NCBI GenBank assembly: GCA_902761275.1
Contig: CACWJS010000052.1
Span: 1 to 53,139 of the forward strand
DNA: 53,139 bases
Source of the DNA: an uncultured bacterium
Lineage (GTDB): Bacteria > Verrucomicrobiota > Kiritimatiellia > RFP12 > UBA1067
Reading direction: 5' to 3'
Shown: positions 14,298 to 21,131 of the stretch, in pieces
Layout: each line of letters starts with the position of its first letter
How positions within the stretch are numbered: position 1 is the first letter of the stretch
Made by a program: the position numbers and the translations under genes
The notes under the pieces: model-generated
What the model was told of the DNA's origin: nothing
The model's input: only the letters and a program-made list of their open reading frames with translations
The model's database searches: none

Positions 14298-16220
14298 TTA
14301 TGGGCGGGATTGTCTCTCTCGCATAAAATCCCTGATCATGTCCTTTACAACGGCCCAGCGTGCCTGCCTTAGGCGCTTCAAGTCCATCGTTATCTTCATG
14401 CGCTCCTTGTTGGCTTCGTCGTCGCCCACTGCGGGCAGCGTTCCGCGCACTTGCTTCAGGTGCGCTTCCCAGAACGACCTCACGAAATCCTGCATAATGT
14501 CGGTCGCGCTGAGAGTGCTCGACTGCGTCTTGCCAACCTCTACGAGAACGGCGTCGAGCCATGCCCTCTCCTGCCCTGCGAGACTCGCCGCAAACGCCGC
14601 GAACGCATCTTCGCCGCTCGCCGCCTCCATGCGCCATGTCTCGACGAACCTCCATGTAAAACCATGGGCAAACACCTCGCGCGGCAGGAAATCGCCAATC
14701 ATGCCGTCAAGCGTCTTGTCGCGTTCGTTCGCCATAAGGAACTGCATAAAAGCCATTTCGCGCGGCGGCGGTGGAGCGACCTCTGCGGCATCAGCCGCAG
14801 AAGGAGTTGAAAGTTGAATGTTTAAAGTTGAAAGTTGGCTATCCACGTCATACTCGTCGACAGGAGATTCCTGCGCGGCAGGCGCTGAATGGCGAGGAGC
14901 GGCGGCCATTTTTTTCCTGACCGCCTCAAGCTCTTCCGTAAGCGCGGCAGACGGAAGCCCAAGGAGCTTCGACGCCTCGCCCACCATGCTCGCCCTAAGG
15001 ACCGCCGACGAACATGCCGCGATAGTCGCAAGGACTGCTTTCGACACTCGCGCTACTGCGTCGATCGACGCGGGGTCGCGCTCTTTCGCGCGTTCTACAC
15101 GGCACTGGAAGGAGATTATCGACTCGCCCTTCTCCAAAAGCGCGCGAAACGCCTCTGCGCCTTTCGTCCTGAGGAACGAATCGGGGTCGTCGCCATCGGG
15201 AAGCGAGACGACGCGCACGGGGATTTCGGCGGCGAGCAGCATGCCTGCAGAACGGATCGTCGCCTTGTGGCCCGCCGCGTCGTCGTCATATACGAGGACG
15301 GCCTGGCTTGCGACGCGCTTCAGCATCCTGACATGCTCGTCTGTGAACGCGGTTCCCTGGCCTGCGACGGCGTTTGCGAAGCCGGACGAGTGAAGACGGA
15401 TGCAGTCGATCTGTCCTTCGCAGACTATCACTTCGCAGTGCGAGTCCTTGCCGATAGCGCGCGAGGCGCGGTCAAAGCCGAAGAGGACATTTGACTTCTT
15501 GAAGATGAGAGTCTCGGGCGAGTTGACGTATTTCCCGGAGTTCTTCTGCGCGACGAGCTGGCGGCCAGAGAACGCGACGACTCTCCCCTGCTTGTCGCGC
15601 ACGGGGAACATAAGCCGACCGGCGAAGCGGTGGTAGCCGCTGTCGCCAGGGCGCGTTGGCGCCTTGATGACACCAGCGGCCTCGAGTTCCTCGGGAGTGT
15701 ATTTGTATTTCTCGGCCCAGCGCAAGATGTTCGCAACGCCGTTCGGCGCATAGCCGATGCTCCAGTCCTCGGCAACTGCGCCGTCGAGAGCGCGGTCCTT
15801 AAGGTAATTGCGCGCAAGCTCGCCTTCTTTGGCTTGCAGGAGACAGCGGCGATAGAAGGCCGCGAGCTCTGCCATCAGCGCGTAGAGGCGCTTGCGCTGG
15901 CCAGCGTTGGGGTCTTCGGTTTCCTCGATCTTGACGCCGCACTGCTCGGCGAGCTTCTTGACGGCCTCGACGAAGGTGAGCCCCTCTTGCTTCTGGACGA
16001 ACTTTATGGCGTCGCCCGACTCGCCGCAGCCGAAGCAATGGTAGAAGCCCTTTGCGGAATTGATGTTGAACGAGGGCGTCTTCTCGTGGTGGAACGGGCA
16101 GCACGCCTTGGCCGATCCGCCGGCGTGCTTCACCTGGATTCCGTATGACGAGACGAGATCGGCGAGGTCGATTCTCGCCTTTATCTCCTCGATGACGGAC
16201 TCTGTGATTCCCATTGCCAT
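14298..16220 (-). CDS. dnaG: DNA primase DnaG
   Basis: Synthesises RNA primers at the replication fork. The 640-aa protein has the CHC2 zinc site (C41, H44, C62, C65), the RNA polymerase core with GYAPNG and RLMFPVRDKQGRVVAFSGR, the TOPRIM glutamate in VCEGQIDCI and the DDDAAG metal site, and a C-terminal helicase-interaction region. Near residues 462-472 the linker between TOPRIM core and C-terminal domain is encoded by four GTTGAAA heptamers (14806-14837), giving SQLSTLNIQLST. Start: ATG at 16220 or 16214; no ribosome site is seen, and the -10 box ends 13 nt upstream, so the leader would be a few nucleotides at most. First gene of a five-gene operon with moxR and VWA genes. Confidence 0.95.
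   Translation of the reverse strand: MAMGITESVIEEIKARIDLADLVSSYGIQVKHAGGSAKACCPFHHEKTPSFNINSAKGFYHCFGCGESGDAIKFVQKQEGLTFVEAVKKLAEQCGVKIEETEDPNAGQRKRLYALMAELAAFYRRCLLQAKEGELARNYLKDRALDGAVAEDWSIGYAPNGVANILRWAEKYKYTPEELEAAGVIKAPTRPGDSGYHRFAGRLMFPVRDKQGRVVAFSGRQLVAQKNSGKYVNSPETLIFKKSNVLFGFDRASRAIGKDSHCEVIVCEGQIDCIRLHSSGFANAVAGQGTAFTDEHVRMLKRVASQAVLVYDDDAAGHKATIRSAGMLLAAEIPVRVVSLPDGDDPDSFLRTKGAEAFRALLEKGESIISFQCRVERAKERDPASIDAVARVSKAVLATIAACSSAVLRASMVGEASKLLGLPSAALTEELEAVRKKMAAAPRHSAPAAQESPVDEYDVDSQLSTLNIQLSTPSAADAAEVAPPPPREMAFMQFLMANERDKTLDGMIGDFLPREVFAHGFTWRFVETWRMEAASGEDAFAAFAASLAGQERAWLDAVLVEVGKTQSSTLSATDIMQDFVRSFWEAHLKQVRGTLPAVGDDEANKERMKITMDLKRLRQARWAVVKDMIRDFMRERQSRP
14806..14837. repeat. 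GTTGAAA heptamers inside dnaG
   Basis: Four near-perfect heptamers in coding sequence. Unit length 7 is not a multiple of 3, so change by one unit would shift the frame before the C-terminal domain. Confidence 0.8.
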
Positions 16221-16233
16221 TGAATTAGGATAT

Positions 16234-16242
16234 ATTATACCA
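16234..16242 (-). promoter_or_regulatory. Extended -10 box (TGGTATAAT) for dnaG operon
   Basis: Perfect box, 13 nt before the first dnaG ATG; predicted leader of about 6 nt. Confidence 0.75.
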
Positions 16243-16270
16243 CAAGCGCCGCGCGGCGATCTTCAACGGC

Positions 16271-16292
16271 TTTAGACGAAATGCCGTCTAAA
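16271..16292. terminator. Hairpin downstream of the GH27 gene
   Basis: Perfect 8-bp arms TTTAGACG/CGTCTAAA with a 6-nt loop, about 25 bp after the GH27 stop. There is no U tract on the minus strand, so factor-independent termination is uncertain. Confidence 0.4.
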
Positions 16293-16316
16293 TTTACCGC
16301 TTTGCGAAGTCAAGCG

Positions 16317-18194
16317 TCAGAAGACAACGCCCTTGCCGGAGTCGAGCGTCATGCGGTCGATGTCGGGCATCGGCGCGGAGGCGTTCGAAAGGCGGATCGT
16401 GTGGATGCCGGCAGAAAGCTCCGTGGCAATCACTACCTTCATGAACTTGCCGTCCGTTCCCTTCACATTTACGCGGCGCGGCGCGGCTCCATCAACTGCG
16501 AGATCGAACGCCCGATCGTCGGGTGACGAGTAGTCGATGGTGATAAGATACTCCCCAGTCTCGTCAACCTTGACATCACGCCACTCGAGGTAGTTGGTAT
16601 CGCGCTTGCCGAGCTTGCTGACGACCATTCCGCCCGACGCTCCTTCCATCGGCACAGGGGCGGCCGTGCCGAACTTCTCCGTGAATCGCTCGTCGAGCTC
16701 CTGGTAGTCGGCGAGATACGCGCACTCCGCCTCGTAGACCTTCCTCTGGACGCGCCTTTCGGCGTCGAAACGGTAGAACTTCGAGCCGTGAGGGGCGACA
16801 TTGACGGACACATGATCCTCAAAGCAGCCGACATCCGCCATCTCGACGAGATCAAACGCGTCGATCTTTCCGCCAAGGTCGAGATCGGACGCCCTAACCG
16901 TGAAATCGTGCGCCTTGCCGGAGCTGTTGTAAAGCGCAACGTAGCGCGACTTGCCGAACTTCTCGATTGCGTCCTTGACGAGAATATACGCGTCGCCGTC
17001 TTTAACAACGACATACCCCTGAAGCCCGAGATCGTTCTGGTTCATCGCAAGAATATAGGGGTTGGTGATAAGCGCCTTCGAGGACGCGGGGATGGTTCTC
17101 ACGTCGCATCCAATCAAGAGCGGCGACGAAAGCATGCACCACATGCCGAAGTGTGTAATTTCCTCGTCGGGGGTTATGCCGGTATCGCCGTGCTTGCCGA
17201 AGACCGACTTCATCTGCCCGACGAGCTGGCCGACTTCGAGCATGTCCATGTCGTTGTAGTGCCCGGGCTTAGAATATGCGCTCAAGTAAAGGTTCTCGCC
17301 TATGATCCTCCTGATCGAGCTCCAGTTGGCGCGAATGTCGCCAGTCGTGCGCCACGACTCCGCAATGTCCGCAGCCCAAGTTCCGGGGAACGCCCAGCGG
17401 CAGATGTTGAGCCGGACATCGGTTCTTCCCGTCGCCTTGATTGCATTCGCGATCTCGGTGTAGCGAACCTTCTCGTTGAGCTTGAGCACAAGTCCGCCGC
17501 AGTAATCGACCTTGATAAAGTCGAAGCCGAGGTCGACGAAGTGCAACTTGCAGTCTGCCGCATCGTGGCCATAAAGACCGCCGCCAATGCCGCCCTTGTC
17601 CTTGCCATCAGGACCGCCACCCCACATGCTGCCGCATGTGTCCGCGCCGCCATCGGAGTAGATGCCGGCCTTCAGCCCCAGCGCGTGGATTCCGTCAACG
17701 ACCGGCTTCATCCCGTTGGGGAAGCGCTTCGGGTGGAACCTGAGGATTCCGTCTTCGCCATGCCCCCAGAAAAAGCCGTCGTCGATGTTGACGTAGGTAT
17801 AGCCAGCGTCCTTGAGCCCGTTGGTCGCCATTGCCCTCGCGGTTTCGAGAATGACATCCTCGGAAATCTCCACGCCAAACGTGTTCCAGCTCGACCATCC
17901 CATGAGCGGGCGAATCTTCGGGTCGCTCGTCGGCGCAATCTTCGCGGCGTCGAGAAGCTTTGCCGCTCGCGCAGCCACGACTTCCTTGTCGGCACCCTCA
18001 AGGCGGCTCAAGTTGACATACGCCTTGCCCGCGGCAAGATCGACGCGGATGCGCTTGTCGCATTTCGGGCAATCCCTGTATTCGACGCGCTTGTCCGCGC
18101 GGGAGACTTCCGATGCGCCCTCTGCGCCAAACGACGCGTACGCGCCGACACCAGCAGCCAACAGAGCCAAGCTTCCAACATATACTGACTTCAT
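16317..18194 (-). CDS. Secreted GH27 alpha-galactosidase with C-terminal CBM-like domain
   Basis: Protein of 625 aa with a signal peptide (MKSVYVGSLALLAAGVGAYA). After a small CPKC-containing segment the glycoside hydrolase family 27 barrel starts at MGWSSWNTFG (about residue 96) and contains YVNIDDGF, GLKAGIYSD, the nucleophile in FIKVDYCGG and the acid/base aspartate in ESWRTTGDI. A C-terminal domain beginning YEAECAYL looks like CBM35/CBM6. It probably removes alpha-galactose from plant or host glycans outside the cytoplasm. Start at 18194 has AAGGAA upstream and its own promoter at 18224-18232; a longer frame without signal peptide is less likely. Convergent neighbours are absent, and ruvC lies just upstream in the same direction. 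Confidence 0.92.
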   Translation of the reverse strand: MKSVYVGSLALLAAGVGAYASFGAEGASEVSRADKRVEYRDCPKCDKRIRVDLAAGKAYVNLSRLEGADKEVVAARAAKLLDAAKIAPTSDPKIRPLMGWSSWNTFGVEISEDVILETARAMATNGLKDAGYTYVNIDDGFFWGHGEDGILRFHPKRFPNGMKPVVDGIHALGLKAGIYSDGGADTCGSMWGGGPDGKDKGGIGGGLYGHDAADCKLHFVDLGFDFIKVDYCGGLVLKLNEKVRYTEIANAIKATGRTDVRLNICRWAFPGTWAADIAESWRTTGDIRANWSSIRRIIGENLYLSAYSKPGHYNDMDMLEVGQLVGQMKSVFGKHGDTGITPDEEITHFGMWCMLSSPLLIGCDVRTIPASSKALITNPYILAMNQNDLGLQGYVVVKDGDAYILVKDAIEKFGKSRYVALYNSSGKAHDFTVRASDLDLGGKIDAFDLVEMADVGCFEDHVSVNVAPHGSKFYRFDAERRVQRKVYEAECAYLADYQELDERFTEKFGTAAPVPMEGASGGMVVSKLGKRDTNYLEWRDVKVDETGEYLITIDYSSPDDRAFDLAVDGAAPRRVNVKGTDGKFMKVVIATELSAGIHTIRLSNASAPMPDIDRMTLDSGKGVVF

Positions 18195-18223
18195 CTTTCG
18201 TTCCTTTCCTTGAGAGATAGGGT

Positions 18224-18232
18224 ATTGTACCA
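18224..18232 (-). promoter_or_regulatory. Extended -10 box (TGGTACAAT) of the GH27 gene
   Basis: 29 nt before the GH27 ATG, with an AAGGAA ribosome site between; a normally led message. Confidence 0.6.
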
Positions 18233-18248
18233 AACCGCCGCTGGCTCT

Positions 18249-18746
18249 TCAAACAAGATCCGAGCCGCCCTTGACGACGATGGGCGAGGCGTGGGCATGG
18301 CAGATCGCGAGCGCGAGCGCGTCAGCCGCATCGTTCTGCGGAAGCTCGGGAAGCGCGAGGAGCGTCTTCACCATGCGCTGCACCTGCTCCTTCTCTGCAA
18401 GCCCGTTGCCGCACACCGCCATCTTCGCGCGACGCGGCTCGTATTCGTAGATGGGCTTCCCCGCGTCCGAGCCGGCGACTATCACCGCCCCGCGCGCTTC
18501 GCCGAGCACGAGCATCGTGTTGGCGTTCTTGCCGTAGATCACCTTCTCAACGCTCAGGACGTCGGGGTTCCACGCGGTGATCAGCTCGGCAATCTTCGCG
18601 TGGATGCGCTTAAGGCACTCCGAGAGCGGCAGTTTCGCCGCGTTTGGGATGTTGCCGTAGTCGAGCGCGACGAGACGCGAGCCCTTCGTCTCGACGACGC
18701 CGAAGCCCGTCGAGCGAAGCGAGGTATCGACACCGAGAATGATCAT
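18249..18746 (-). CDS. ruvC: Holliday junction endonuclease RuvC
   Basis: Resolves Holliday junctions with RuvAB. The 165-aa protein has the RNase H-fold catalytic acids in GVDTSLRSTGFG (D7), SVEKVIYG and the C-terminal NDAADALALA block. Length is normal (E. coli 173 aa). ruvA and ruvB are not in the window. It follows the J-domain gene after a 56-bp spacer occupied by GTTGAAAG repeats. Confidence 0.94.
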   Translation of the reverse strand: MIILGVDTSLRSTGFGVVETKGSRLVALDYGNIPNAAKLPLSECLKRIHAKIAELITAWNPDVLSVEKVIYGKNANTMLVLGEARGAVIVAGSDAGKPIYEYEPRRAKMAVCGNGLAEKEQVQRMVKTLLALPELPQNDAADALALAICHAHASPIVVKGGSDLV

Positions 18747-18751
18747 GATGT

Positions 18752-18793
18752 AAAAGTTGAAAAGTTGAAGGGTTGAAAGGTTGAAGGGTTAGG
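18752..18793. repeat. GTTGAA(A/G)(A/G) octamer tract upstream of ruvC
   Basis: Four to five imperfect octamers of the same family as 14238-14297, filling the J protein-ruvC spacer. Confidence 0.8.
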
Positions 18794-18802
18794 GTGTATG
18801 GT

Positions 18803-19165
18803 TTATTGGTTTTCAATGATGTTCCATGCGGCATTGACGCGAGACATCTTTTCTGTCGCCTCGGACACTTCGTGTTCGCTCGCGCCGGATGCACGAAGGA
18901 TGTCGGGATGATATTTCTTCGCAAGCGCGTGGTAGGCGCGGCGCACAGCAGACTTAGAGGCCCCAGGTTTCACGCCGAGCGTTCGGTAGGCGTCTGCGAG
19001 CGGATTCGCACGCTGGCGCGGCGATCGACGCTCGCCTCTCGCACGCCACCGCTCCTCGCGAATGCGCCGTTCGATCCAGCCGCCGAGAAGCGATCCCAGG
19101 AACGCGCCGAGCAAGCCGCCCCGCGAACAGAGAATCGCTCCTGCGAGTGGACCGATCCAGAGCAT
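18803..19165 (-). CDS. Membrane-anchored J-domain protein (DjlA-like), 120 aa
   Basis: Small type III J protein. The N-terminal 30 residues form a glycine-rich membrane segment (GPLAGAILCSRGGLLGAFLG), then a basic linker and a C-terminal J domain, ADAYRTLGVKPGAS...KKYHPD, with the HPD motif that stimulates DnaK. The arrangement resembles the C-terminal part of DjlA/TerB-DnaJ proteins but without TerB. The ATG at 19165 overlaps the mrp stop by one base (TGATG), fixing the start and implying coupled translation; a link between Fe-S carrier Mrp and DnaK-type chaperoning is possible but inferred. Confidence 0.85.
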   Translation of the reverse strand: MLWIGPLAGAILCSRGGLLGAFLGSLLGGWIERRIREERWRARGERRSPRQRANPLADAYRTLGVKPGASKSAVRRAYHALAKKYHPDILRASGASEHEVSEATEKMSRVNAAWNIIENQ

Positions 19166-19986
19166 CAGACGATCTTCCCTGCAAACTCCTCGAACGCAGG
19201 AAGCTCGATAAGCTCGGCCGCGCCAGCATCGATCGACGCGGCAAACGAAGGATCGACCGGGAGCCGCACGACTTCGGGGATTTCGAACTTCTTTGCGATC
19301 GCCTCGGCCTTGGACTCGCCAAACACCGAAATTTCCTTGCCGCAGTCGGGGCACTTCAGATAGCTCATGTTCTCGACGAGCCCCACGACCGGCTTTCCCA
19401 TCATCTTCGCCATCTTGACCGACTTCGAGACGATCATCTCGACGAGTTCCTGCGGCGAAGAGACGACAACAACGCCGTCAACGGGAAGCGACTGGAAGAC
19501 CGTGAGCGGCACGTCGCCGGTGCCAGGCGGCATGTCGACGAACATGACATCGAGCTCACCCCAGTGGACGTCGGTCCAGAACTGCTTTACTAACCCTGCG
19601 ATAACCGGGCCGCGCCAGACGACGGGGTCGGACGGATCCTCGACAAGCATGTTGAGCGAGATGACCTTTATCCCCGTGTTCGTCATCGTCGGCTCTATGC
19701 CGTCGTCCGACTTGTAGGTCGAGCCCGCGAGGCCGAACGCCTTGGGGATCGAAGGTCCCGTCACATCTGCGTCGAGGATTCCCACCTTGAGGCCGCGCTT
19801 TGCCGCAGCGACTGCGAGCATCGTCGTCACAAAGCTCTTTCCGACGCCGCCCTTTCCAGACGCGACGGCAATCACCTTGCCGACTTTCGACGCGGCGTTC
19901 AACTTCGCGGAGAAGTCGAACTTCTCCTTCCTGTCCCCACAGTTCTTCCCGCAGGTCGAGCAGTCGTGTGTACATTCTTCAGACAT
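19165..19986 (-). CDS. mrp: Mrp/ApbC-family iron-sulfur carrier ATPase
   Basis: P-loop ATPase of 273 aa that carries or inserts Fe-S clusters. The Walker A is the deviant ASGKGGVGKS (about residues 42-51), DADVTGPSIPK, VDMPPGTGD and the cluster-binding CPDC motif follow. The N-terminus is a cysteine-rich CTHDCSTCGKNC leader, an extra potential metal site, in place of the MIP18-like domain of longer ApbC. The ATG at 19986 has AAGGAG 9 nt upstream. First gene of mrp-J protein-ruvC. Confidence 0.92.
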   Translation of the reverse strand: MSEECTHDCSTCGKNCGDRKEKFDFSAKLNAASKVGKVIAVASGKGGVGKSFVTTMLAVAAAKRGLKVGILDADVTGPSIPKAFGLAGSTYKSDDGIEPTMTNTGIKVISLNMLVEDPSDPVVWRGPVIAGLVKQFWTDVHWGELDVMFVDMPPGTGDVPLTVFQSLPVDGVVVVSSPQELVEMIVSKSVKMAKMMGKPVVGLVENMSYLKCPDCGKEISVFGESKAEAIAKKFEIPEVVRLPVDPSFAASIDAGAAELIELPAFEEFAGKIV

Positions 19987-20015
19987 TTAACACTCCTTGT
20001 CATCAACTCAGGAGC

Positions 20016-20024
20016 ATTATACCA
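20016..20024 (-). promoter_or_regulatory. Extended -10 box (TGGTATAAT) for mrp-J protein-ruvC
   Basis: Perfect box, 29 nt before the mrp ATG, followed by an AAGGAG ribosome site. Confidence 0.75.
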
Positions 20025-20066
20025 TATTCAGCCCTTGTTCATCCACGAGTCCATCCACGAGTCACT

Positions 20067-20083
20067 GCGGGGACAGACCCCAC
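20067..20083. repeat. REP-like palindrome GCGGGGACAGACCCCAC
   Basis: One of five related GCGGGGACAG(A/G)CCCC palindromes; this one is just downstream of RAYT 2. A 12-bp tandem CATCCACGAGTC lies next to it (20040-20064). Confidence 0.7.
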
Positions 20084-20124
20084 AGAACCCGCTGTTTTAT
20101 TGGCCGTCATCGCTTCTCCGCCTT

Positions 20125-20917
20125 TCACGCCGCACTTTCCGCCGCCTTCGCGAGCCGCCAGCCGTGCGTCGCATAGCCAAGCTCCCCCACTTCCCGCGCC
20201 GCGACGCTTCGCGACCGGAACCGGTCACCCAGCGCAAACGCCGTCGCAGTCACGAACGCGAGGCTCCCGAATATCTTCCCCGCCCCTATCTGCGCCACCC
20301 TCCTCATCAGCCTCTCGTCGGGGACAGACCCCGCGGAAGTGCCGTCAGACGTGGCGATCCAGCTCCAGGCGTAGTCGGTGGCGTGCTTAACCATCCCCGC
20401 GCGGACGGGGTTCAGGTAGACGTAGCGCATGCAGATCGCGCGGTAGCGCCCGTCCTCGACCAAGGTAGACTTGAAGCGCCCGTCCCATATCGAGCCGCTG
20501 TAGCCGCGCTCGCGCTTGTACCAGACGTTGAAGAGCTCCTTGAACGTCTTTATGAACTCGCTTACGTCGTTCATCCGCGCACGGAGACGGTCCTGCGCAT
20601 CGACTACCGCGGAATCCATGCCGATGTCGCGGAGCTCCTTCCAGTGCGAGGCGAGGTCTTCGGCCGCCCGCTCGCCCTTCAACGCCGCGATGCGGCGGAG
20701 AAGCTCGCCCTCGGGCAGTTCGTCTTCACGGCGCACCACCTTGCAGACTATGTGGAAGTGGTTGTCCATCGCGACATACGCCTCGAGCTCCACGCCCGAG
20801 AACGCCGCCGCGCGCTTCAGCGCGTCCACACAGGAAGCGCCTGTCGTTGGTGCGCGACATGAGGTGGTATCGCGCGGTTCCGTTGTTCGACTTCTTGATC
20901 CTTGCAGACCTTGCCAT
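20125..20917 (-). pseudogene. REP-associated tyrosine transposase (RAYT 2), frameshifted
   Basis: HUH transposase of the RAYT group. From ATG 20917 (AAAGGA upstream) the frame encodes GTARYHLMSRTNDRRFLC, then homology moves to another frame near 20826-20832 and continues CVDALKRAAAFSGVELEAYVAMDNHFHIVCKVV with the HUH motif, followed by RMNDVSEFIKTFKELFNVWYKR, GSIWDGRFKS and MRYVYLNPVRAGMV with the likely catalytic tyrosine. About 8-9 codons expected between FL(F) and VDAL are missing, so a small deletion caused the frameshift. The rest is full length. A GGGGACAGACCCCG palindrome (20319-20333) is inside the 3' part. Flanking palindromes on both sides fit the RAYT-REP arrangement. Confidence 0.85.
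20319..20333. repeat. REP-like palindrome inside RAYT 2
   Basis: CGGGGACAGACCCCG, a copy of the GGGGACAG family, within the transposase coding sequence. Confidence 0.65.
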
Positions 20918-20958
20918 TTGTGGTCCTTTCTGCCGACGCTTCCCGCGTCGACAGATGC

Positions 20959-20967
20959 ATCATACCA
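20959..20967 (-). promoter_or_regulatory. Extended -10 box (TGGTATGAT) of RAYT 2
   Basis: 41 nt before the RAYT 2 ATG; same variant box as RAYT 1 (5143-5151). A GACGC/GCGTC hairpin lies between. Confidence 0.55.
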
Positions 20968-21062
20968 CATTTCGGCTAAAGAAAAATGAATTGAATATGA
21001 ATTCGTTTCGGCCGTCGGCGACAGGGGGATGGCCGGCGACAAGGGCCAAATCGTGGCCGAAA

Positions 21063-21120
21063 GCGGGGACAGGCCCCGAGAAACGCTGAAAAATCAAGCT
21101 TTCGCGGGGCCTGTCCCCGC
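21063..21120. repeat. Paired REP-like palindromes forming a 21-bp-arm hairpin
   Basis: 21063-21083 and 21100-21120 are inverted copies with one mismatch in 21 and a 16-nt loop. Each arm is itself the GCGGGGACAGGCCCCG palindrome. It begins 12 bp beyond the M48 peptidase stop and may also act as a transcription terminator for that operon. Confidence 0.75.
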
Positions 21121-21131
21121 GGCGCCCGTTT

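Noticed and set aside
14218-14655. N-terminal extension of MoxR by about 146 codons
   Set aside because: It translates the GTTGAAAA repeat tract (NLSTIQLFNFSTFQLF) and antisense dnaG; the ATG at 14217 has a ribosome site and the family start.
20826-20832. Programmed frameshift in RAYT 2
   Set aside because: No slippery heptamer is seen and 8-9 family-conserved codons are missing at the junction, so deletion is simpler.
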